From positions 1 through 45,458 of the forward strand of contig CAJWLW010000007.1 in the NCBI GenBank assembly GCA_913042885.1: DNA of 45,458 nucleotides, read 5' to 3'. The position numbers and the translations under genes were made by a program. Every line of letters begins with the position of its first letter. Position 1 is the stretch's first letter. Source of the DNA: an uncultured Lentisphaeria bacterium. GTDB lineage: Bacteria; Verrucomicrobiota; Lentisphaeria; JABSQK01; CAJWLW01. Of this stretch, positions 7,300 to 13,495 are shown in pieces. The notes beneath the pieces were generated by a model. It was not told where the DNA came from. It did not search any database and saw only the letters and a list, made by a program, of their open reading frames with translations.

Positions 7300-9547
7300 C
7301 TTTCCCGTCCCATTCCTTCAGAATCTCCTCACTGCTGAAGAAGTACGTCCACGATGTTGACTCTATGCGTTTGTCTTCGAACGTCCGGGTCAGGGATAAT
7401 GTCGATTCCTGTCGGGGCTTGATTGTCAGGGCGATGGCCAGCGTCCACTCGCGAGTGCGGAGCTTGCAAAGGTATTCTTCCGTGCCGTCGATCAATTTTT
7501 CCAGGCTGACGCCCTGCCAGCGCAGCGGGTGCTCCCTGTCGTAGATCCGACGACAGCCGCCGGCGCGCATCTGCCGGTCGAGGATCGGCACGAGATTGTG
7601 TTTGTCCCGGGCATGAACAAGGAGCGTCCGCGCCTGCACCGACTGGAGCAGCTGTTCGGTGCCGCCCAGGTGCAAGGCGCGGTTGTCGAGCAACAGCAGG
7701 CCGTCGAGCCGGTCAATGCCCTGGTGTCGTAACCATGAGGAGAGTCGGAAAGCGAAGCGTTTCGAGCCGGTATTGATCAGCAGTGGCTCACGCCCGGGTA
7801 CACAGACCAGCAGGACTGGATGTATCGACGAGTCCGGCACCAGTACGGTCACCGGCGGGTGCTGGTCATAGAGGCGGTAGCGGCCGCAGAGGGCGAGTGT
7901 CACTGCGATCAGGATAATCCCCATGACAAAGCTCCGGCGCAATTGCGGAATGATCAGCAGAAACGCGAACAGCACGAGATAGTACACGAACATCAGCAGC
8001 AACGGCGGTGTCGCTACGGTGATCACGCCCACGCCATTGGCGCTGATGTCCGCGAGCGTGCGCAGGAGCAGCAGCGGCCATTCCAGCAACCAACCGATAC
8101 CCGTCGCGAACCAGCCGAGGAAGAGCGCCGCGAACACCAGCTTCACGACGCTTAGGAAGATGATCAGCCAGGCGATCGCACAGACCGCCATGTTGGTCGG
8201 GATGCCGGCCGGCAGAAACAGGTTGTTGTAGAACGCTGTAAGCCCGAGCCCGCCGAGCCAGGCGGCGGACATGCTGATGAATGACTTCAACAGGATGATG
8301 CGGGTGCGGTCCCAGATGTGATTCGGATTCTGCGCCCGGATCGGTATCCAGTGCTTGCGCTCGAACAGGTAGTTGACAATAAACTGGCCGCGTCGCCAAC
8401 CCCAGATGAGCGCCAGCACGATGATAAAGGAAAATTGGTAGCCCGAGTGGTACAGATGAAACGGATTCAGCACGAGCATTGCGACGGCGGCAAATAGAAC
8501 AAAATTTGTGGTGACCATCGGAAACTTGAGGCCGCGGCCGGCCGACCACGCGGTCAGCATGACCCAGGCGCGTATCGCCGATGGCGCGGCGCCGGTTGCG
8601 ATGACGTAGAGGAAGAGCAGCACCGGCGCCAGAAAGTACTTGATCGAAAACGGTACGCGCAACAGGCTCAGCAGCAGCATCAGAATGGTGAACAGGATGC
8701 CGACGTGCAACCCGGAAATCGCGAACAGATGCAGCATGCCGCTGCGCAGATAGAGGTTGCGATCCTCCGGTGTCATGCCCTGCCGGAACCCGCAGGTCAT
8801 GGCGGCCAGGACGGTGCGGTCCTCGGGTTTGTCGATGCCTTCGACGATCTGGGCTGCAGCATAGTCGCGCACCGAGTAGAACGCCGCCAGCCCCCGGCGC
8901 CAGCCCGTGGCTCCGGAGTTGACGTCGGCATCGTAGGCGCGAAAGATGTGCGTGATGCCGCGCCCGCGCAGATAGTTCGCGTAGTTCATGGTGCCCGGCA
9001 GTGCGGAACGCCATGGCAGGCGGAAAGCTCCGGTGGCGGTTATGTGATCGCCGTAACGGATGTCTTCAGGACCGTCGCGCAGCAGGAGCTTGCCGCGACG
9101 GCGCTGCCACTCGCCGTCGTGCATCATGTGCGTGAGTTTGAGCTCGACCTGCCGGGGTTGCTCCAGCCATTGCAGCGAATCGGTGACGGGTAGCCGGACC
9201 TCGGTCACGACACCACGGATTTCGCCGGAGGCCTCGGCGGCGTTGAGATGTTTGACATAAGTTTGCCAGGGAGCCCAGGCATGCGCGATGGTGATCAGTG
9301 CGGCCGGCAGCATTGCCCAGGCGTATTTCCAGGACTTGTGCGGCAGCGTCAGGAAAGCGACGCCGATCATGGCGCCGCCGATAGCTGCCGCAACGGGCAC
9401 CGAAGCATAACCGAAAGCCGGCAGGCTGACCGGTATCGAGGCTGCCACGAAAAACCAGAACACCGGGAGGCAGGGCAGGGGGAGCAGCAAGTCGTCGGGC
9501 AGGGCCAGACGATTGCGAAGCTTTTGGGCAATGGCAGGGAGGGGCAT
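7256..9547 (-). CDS. comEC: ComEC/Rec2-family DNA uptake channel with degenerate metallo-beta-lactamase domain
   Basis: ComEC forms the inner-membrane channel that brings single-stranded DNA into the cytoplasm in natural transformation. Hydrophobic segments start at about residue 20. A DUF4131-like OB region lies at about 105-215. The competence domain carries GMLHLFAISGLHVGI (270-284), GAAPSAIRA (319-327) and YHSGYQFSF (366-374). A C-terminal metallo-beta-lactamase-like region starts near 565 (PLLINTGS at 588-595), but the zinc motif HxHxDH is replaced by DNRALH (621-626), so its nuclease is probably inactive. The last residues, GPAGLEPATSRL, are translated from the antisense of the tRNA at 7224-7299, and the stop lies inside that tRNA. 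Start ATG at 9547 has no clear ribosome site. Confidence 0.9.
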   Translation of the reverse strand: MPLPAIAQKLRNRLALPDDLLLPLPCLPVFWFFVAASIPVSLPAFGYASVPVAAAIGGAMIGVAFLTLPHKSWKYAWAMLPAALITIAHAWAPWQTYVKHLNAAEASGEIRGVVTEVRLPVTDSLQWLEQPRQVELKLTHMMHDGEWQRRRGKLLLRDGPEDIRYGDHITATGAFRLPWRSALPGTMNYANYLRGRGITHIFRAYDADVNSGATGWRRGLAAFYSVRDYAAAQIVEGIDKPEDRTVLAAMTCGFRQGMTPEDRNLYLRSGMLHLFAISGLHVGILFTILMLLLSLLRVPFSIKYFLAPVLLFLYVIATGAAPSAIRAWVMLTAWSAGRGLKFPMVTTNFVLFAAVAMLVLNPFHLYHSGYQFSFIIVLALIWGWRRGQFIVNYLFERKHWIPIRAQNPNHIWDRTRIILLKSFISMSAAWLGGLGLTAFYNNLFLPAGIPTNMAVCAIAWLIIFLSVVKLVFAALFLGWFATGIGWLLEWPLLLLRTLADISANGVGVITVATPPLLLMFVYYLVLFAFLLIIPQLRRSFVMGIILIAVTLALCGRYRLYDQHPPVTVLVPDSSIHPVLLVCVPGREPLLINTGSKRFAFRLSSWLRHQGIDRLDGLLLLDNRALHLGGTEQLLQSVQARTLLVHARDKHNLVPILDRQMRAGGCRRIYDREHPLRWQGVSLEKLIDGTEEYLCKLRTREWTLAIALTIKPRQESTLSLTRTFEDKRIESTSWTYFFSSEEILKEWDGKVVGPAGLEPATSRL

Positions 9548-9676
9548 AGACGCAGAGACGGAAAACGTTGGGCAGAATGATCATCGCCAATTTACACGAA
9601 TTGCCGCGAATTGGGATAGCTGGCGAAATTGAGATAAAGTAGAGGTCGAATCGACTTGTATTAGAATAGGAATTCT

Positions 9677-10732
9677 ATGGCCAATCTATCGTCAATCGAA
9701 TATGACCGGGTCTTGCCGCCGTTGAAAGGCGTTGTCTCTTATGCCCAGGACGCTCCGGACACTACGCCCGACGATGCAGACGCGGTGTTGCAGCCGCAGG
9801 TCGCCCAGGGCGACCGTCGCGATGGCCGTGTCTATTTCTACACCGACGAGATCGAGCTGCATTGCAACGTTGCTGTGGCGACTGGGCGGCCGTTGATCGT
9901 GATGGGTGTCTCGGGCTGCGGCAAGTCGTCGCTGGCGCACAGTCTGGCACGGGTGATCGGGTGTCGCTACCACGAGTATGTGGCGACGTCGGAGAGCCAG
10001 GCGCGAGATTTGTTCTATCAATTCGATGTCGGGCGGCGGATCGCGGATGCCCAGGTCGGTGGCGCGGACGCCGAGTCCTTGTGGGGCAATGTGCACCAGT
10101 ATATCGAACCCGGCCCGATGTGGTGGGCGCTTGATCCGGGCAGTGCGTCACGTCGCGGGCGCGAGCTTGAATCGTCGATGCCGTTCCGCGCCGCTCCGGA
10201 CCCGTGTTTGTGGGAGCCGCCATACGGCAGTGAGCCCGCCGCCGGGATTCCCGCGGTCCTGCTGATTGACGAGATCGACAAGACCAGCCCGGATTTTACC
10301 GGCAACCTGCTGGTGCCGCTCGGGTCGTATCAGTTTACGATCGATGAGCTGGGACGCGTGGTCTCGCTCGACCGCCCGGTGACACCCCCATTGGTCGTCA
10401 TCACCAGCAATCAGCAGCGAAAACTGCCGGACCCGATGCTGCGCCGCTGCATCGTGCTGAACCTGGCCTACCATACTCCGGATCAACTGCTGGAAATCGG
10501 CCTCGCCGACGCCCAGATGTATCCGCTGAAATCCGCTGCGAGTGAGCTCTGCGAACCGAAGGACAATGGGTGGTTCATACGCCTGGCAGAGAAGATGTGT
10601 GAACTTCGCGATGGAAAGGTCAGCACAGCGGAGTATCTCGATGCGGTGCACGCATTGCGCGTTCTCGGCATCGACGAATCAGCCAGCGAGGATGGTGTCT
10701 TCGAAACCGTCTGGCGCCGGCCCGATGAGTAG
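9677..10732 (+). CDS. MoxR-type AAA+ ATPase
   Basis: A 351-residue AAA+ (AAA_5-like) ATPase. Walker A is GVSGCGKSS at 77-85, Walker B AVLLIDEID at 193-201, sensor 1 VITSN near 241-245, and arginine-finger candidates are R256/R257 in LRRC. Between Walker A and B, TSESQARDLFYQFD resembles the segment seen in MoxR ATPases that accompany vWA proteins in proposed NTP-dependent conflict systems. About 60 residues (120-190) form an insertion before Walker B. AGGA six bases upstream supports the ATG. MoxR proteins usually work as chaperones with a vWA/DUF58 partner, but neither neighbour is one. Upstream comEC is divergent. Function beyond ATPase is not determinable. Confidence 0.85.
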   Translation: MANLSSIEYDRVLPPLKGVVSYAQDAPDTTPDDADAVLQPQVAQGDRRDGRVYFYTDEIELHCNVAVATGRPLIVMGVSGCGKSSLAHSLARVIGCRYHEYVATSESQARDLFYQFDVGRRIADAQVGGADAESLWGNVHQYIEPGPMWWALDPGSASRRGRELESSMPFRAAPDPCLWEPPYGSEPAAGIPAVLLIDEIDKTSPDFTGNLLVPLGSYQFTIDELGRVVSLDRPVTPPLVVITSNQQRKLPDPMLRRCIVLNLAYHTPDQLLEIGLADAQMYPLKSAASELCEPKDNGWFIRLAEKMCELRDGKVSTAEYLDAVHALRVLGIDESASEDGVFETVWRRPDE

Positions 10733-10825
10733 CAGGAAACGAGTGGCGAGTGTTCGAGACCGATTCGCTTCCACCTTCCACCGTTCCTGCCCCATCGGGA
10801 TTGCCGGCGGGATCTTGTCCGGAAG

Positions 10826-10964
10826 CCGTTTCAGACGGTGGTGAATTTTCGGGTCGTCAGCTGTTCCGAGCATTTGTGATGCTGATTCGGACCAGCAGGT
10901 GAAGCCAGTGACGCGGCAGTAGCAGCCGCGGGAAAATTGATCAATGTCGGGTCGGTTCCCGACC
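10826..10964 (+). promoter_or_regulatory. Hairpin-rich leader between the MoxR gene and the alcohol dehydrogenase
   Basis: Several stems occur in 139 bases. CCGT/ACGG pair at 10826-10838. TCCGA+GCAT pairs with ATGC, a four-base bulge, then TCGGA at 10865-10891. CGCGGC/GCCGCG pair at 10912-10930 around a 7-base loop. GTCGGG (10946-10951) can pair with CCCGAC (10958-10963), or alternatively GGTCGG (10950-10955) with CCGACC (10959-10964); these two are mutually exclusive. The last stem ends 36 bases before the start codon. No family consensus is recognised. It may be a cis-regulatory RNA or the 3' end of the MoxR transcript. Confidence 0.35.
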
Positions 10965-10999
10965 ACCGATAACCACCAACGGAAACATCAGGTTCCCTT

Positions 11000-12052
11000 A
11001 TGTATGCATACCAGCTTACCGGTCCGAATCAGGGTGTCTATCTCGAAGTCGATCGTCCAGAGCCCACACCTGATGAAGTCCTTATCCGCACCCACCGCGT
11101 CGGGCTCTGCGGTACCGATGTCGAAATGCTGCACGGCACAATGCCGTATTTCCGGCTGGGCTGGACAGAGTACCCGGTAATTCTCGGGCACGAATGGTCT
11201 GGCACGGTCGAGGAGGTGGGCAGCGCCGTCGGCACCTTCGCCACCGGCGACCGGGTGACCGGCGACGTCACTATCGGCTGCGGCGACTGTGTCAACTGTA
11301 TGCGCGGACTGTACAACCTGTGCATCACCAAACAGGAAGTTGGTCTCTGTCGCGGCAAGGACGGCGGCTTCGCACAGTACCTGACCATGCCGGCACGGCA
11401 TTGTTATCACTTGCCGGAAGCGGTCAGTCTCGACGACGGCGCACTGGTCGAGCCGGCGGCGACGGTCGTCAAGGCGATCCGCAAAGTCGGGTTTGAGCCG
11501 GGTGCCACCGTCCTGGTGACCGGCGACGGTCCGATCGGCTTGTTGGCACTGCAGGCTGCCGCGGCGTACGGCGCCGGATGGATCGTCGTAAGCGGTACGG
11601 ACGCCGGCAAATTGGCGATGGGCAGAAAGTTCGGGGCCCATGCCACGATCAATGTCGCCGACACGAACGTCACCGAGTATATCAACGACCACACCGGCGG
11701 GCTGGGGGTGGATTATTCCGTCGAAGCCAGCGGCCATCCGGCGGCGTTCGAGGACTGTATCACGGCGACGCGCCAGGGCGGCACGATATCGGTGGTCGGC
11801 ATCTATGAGCGTCCGATCGAGAACCTGGACATGGGTGTGGCTGTCGTCCGCGATCTCACCATCTGCTGTTCCGTTGCCAGTCCAAATGCTTTTGAGCAGA
11901 CCCTCCGCCTGATGGCGACGGGCAAGCTGCAGGTTGCCCCGCTCGTTACCCACGTTCTCGACCTGGCCGAAGCGGAAAAGGCGTTCGAAATCCAGCGTTC
12001 CCAACCGGAAAAGCGGATCAAGATCCATCTGCAGCCGCCGGCACTGGCTTGA
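11000..12052 (+). CDS. Zinc-dependent medium-chain alcohol/polyol dehydrogenase
   Basis: A 350-residue medium-chain dehydrogenase/reductase that oxidises an alcohol, probably a polyol or threonine-like substrate, with NAD(P). Catalytic zinc ligands are C37 (GLCGTD), H64/E65 (LGHEW) and E151 (VEPAA). The structural zinc site has C94, C97, C100 and C108. The Rossmann motif GDGPIG is at 175-180. The pattern is closest to the threonine 3-dehydrogenase/L-iditol dehydrogenase group. The start has only a weak ribosome site. It converges with the erythromycin-esterase-like gene with six bases between the stops. A structured leader precedes it. Substrate is not determinable from sequence. Confidence 0.9.
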   Translation: MYAYQLTGPNQGVYLEVDRPEPTPDEVLIRTHRVGLCGTDVEMLHGTMPYFRLGWTEYPVILGHEWSGTVEEVGSAVGTFATGDRVTGDVTIGCGDCVNCMRGLYNLCITKQEVGLCRGKDGGFAQYLTMPARHCYHLPEAVSLDDGALVEPAATVVKAIRKVGFEPGATVLVTGDGPIGLLALQAAAAYGAGWIVVSGTDAGKLAMGRKFGAHATINVADTNVTEYINDHTGGLGVDYSVEASGHPAAFEDCITATRQGGTISVVGIYERPIENLDMGVAVVRDLTICCSVASPNAFEQTLRLMATGKLQVAPLVTHVLDLAEAEKAFEIQRSQPEKRIKIHLQPPALA

Positions 12053-12058
12053 CGCTCT

Positions 12059-13342
12059 CTAATAGGTCGTCTCTGTGGTCTCCGGGATGACGACGAGGGC
12101 GTCCCAGCATTCGTGCAGTTTGAGCTGCATTGGGTACTCCGGGTAAAACTTTTCCGGGATTATCAATCCAATATTTCGAAATGGTTTGAGCTCATCCAGT
12201 GCCGCCGGGAGCTGGCGCAGATCGATGACGCTGGGGCCGCGTTGCGCGGCGGCCAGATCGACTTGGTGTGCTGCGGGATTCGGCTGCAGTTCGTATACGC
12301 CGATGCGGTCACCGGCCAGGGCGTTGCAGCGGCCTGAGAACGTGGCGAACCCGAAGCTGCAGATCGTCCCGCGATAGTCGTCGTATACCTGCGCGCCCAT
12401 ATAGCGTATCGGTTCGTCGACGCCGATGTGCGGCATCTGGACACGAATCTGTTGCTTGATCAGATGCAGGTTGTGCGCTGTCAGGAAAAACCTGGCGCCG
12501 TCCGGTGCGTTGTCGACGATCCATTTCAGGTTTTTCGCCATGTAGAACTCGCGCAGCAGGACGTCGGAGGTCCCATAGAGATGTTCGTTCTGGCGGACGA
12601 TCTCGGTAAGTCGGCGCATGGTTCGATATACTTCGGGCGAGCTCTTGGCGATGAGCATTTCACGATTGTCCTCGAACAGTTGAATCACTGCCATGACCCC
12701 GAGCCGGCATTGCTCCTTGATCTCCGGGCTCTGTTCATAGTAGGCCATCATCTGCATGAGATTGCCGTATGGCCGATACTGTGCATACAGTTTTTCAGCC
12801 CGCGCGCCGAGATCCTCTTTGTCCTGCAGGTACCCCAGGAGAATGTTGATCGCCTGATAGCACTCCTGCATGTCGATGCCCCAGTAGTGAATGCGTTCCC
12901 CAGGCGGTTTGTCCTGATTGTATTTGGCGATCCAAATCAGGTTCTGGCGCATTTCCAGGGCGCGCCAGTTGAAGTAGTCGCGCCGCAACAGTTCCTTCGG
13001 TACCGGCACGCGTGTCTGGAGGATGCGATCGGTCAGAAGCCCTTCGTCCAGGTGGGCTTCCAGCAGGAAATACTTGAATCCTTTGTGCTCGGCAAGATAC
13101 TGAAATACGCGATTGCGGAATTGGAAAAACTCACGGGTGCCGTGTGTCTGTTCGCCCATCGCCACGATTCTGTTGTCGCCGATGATTTCGAGGACTGCTT
13201 TCAGGTCGTGTGTGTCTTTGTGCGGGGCCAGGTGCTGCAATGGCGAGGCGTGCGCCTTCAGCCACTGTTGTCGTTCGGTCAGCGGTGTAGCCAGGCAACC
13301 CCATTGCACTGCGATGAGAGTGATCAGAAATGTTATTCGCAT
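12059..13342 (-). CDS. Exported erythromycin-esterase-like hydrolase
   Basis: The mature part matches the erythromycin esterase (EreA-like) family: MGEQTHGTREFFQFR with E64, H67 and a following arginine, FLLEAH with E95, HYWGIDMQ, FFLTAHNLHL and SFGFATFSG. Members hydrolyse macrolide lactones or, more often, unknown esters or peptides. The ATG at 13342 gives a compact signal peptide (MRITFLITLIAVQWGCLA), hence this choice; longer starts at 13378 and 13402 (TTG) exist. The C at position 16 sits in QWGC, a poor lipobox, so a lipoprotein is possible but unproven. It is on the same strand as the OPT-like operon, about 150 bases downstream, and might be read with it. Resistance function should not be assumed. 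Confidence 0.8.
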   Translation of the reverse strand: MRITFLITLIAVQWGCLATPLTERQQWLKAHASPLQHLAPHKDTHDLKAVLEIIGDNRIVAMGEQTHGTREFFQFRNRVFQYLAEHKGFKYFLLEAHLDEGLLTDRILQTRVPVPKELLRRDYFNWRALEMRQNLIWIAKYNQDKPPGERIHYWGIDMQECYQAINILLGYLQDKEDLGARAEKLYAQYRPYGNLMQMMAYYEQSPEIKEQCRLGVMAVIQLFEDNREMLIAKSSPEVYRTMRRLTEIVRQNEHLYGTSDVLLREFYMAKNLKWIVDNAPDGARFFLTAHNLHLIKQQIRVQMPHIGVDEPIRYMGAQVYDDYRGTICSFGFATFSGRCNALAGDRIGVYELQPNPAAHQVDLAAAQRGPSVIDLRQLPAALDELKPFRNIGLIIPEKFYPEYPMQLKLHECWDALVVIPETTETTY

Positions 13343-13495
13343 TTTTTGCCGCCCGAGTTTGGTGAATGGATTCACCATAATCCCTGAGCCCTTGATTCCC
13401 AAACCTTAATACACAGACGGCTGAGCCGATTTTGAAGAGGATTGGGGGTGGAGAGAGTCAGGACAAAGAATCAGTCCGAAACCGGGGGTGTGGGG

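Noticed and set aside
7866..9014. Minus-strand open frame of 382 codons
   Set aside because: Off-frame shadow of comEC with arginine/histidine-rich composition.
10912..10930. GC-rich stem as the MoxR terminator
   Set aside because: The stem is followed by GGAAAATTG, not a T-tract, so it does not qualify as an intrinsic terminator.
10865..10930. Cobalamin riboswitch before the alcohol dehydrogenase
   Set aside because: GAAGCCAGTGACG vaguely recalls the B12 box, but the remaining conserved blocks are missing and the gene is not B12-related.
12428..13387. Plus-strand open frame of 319 codons
   Set aside because: Antisense to the erythromycin-esterase-like gene, which has clear family motifs and a signal peptide.
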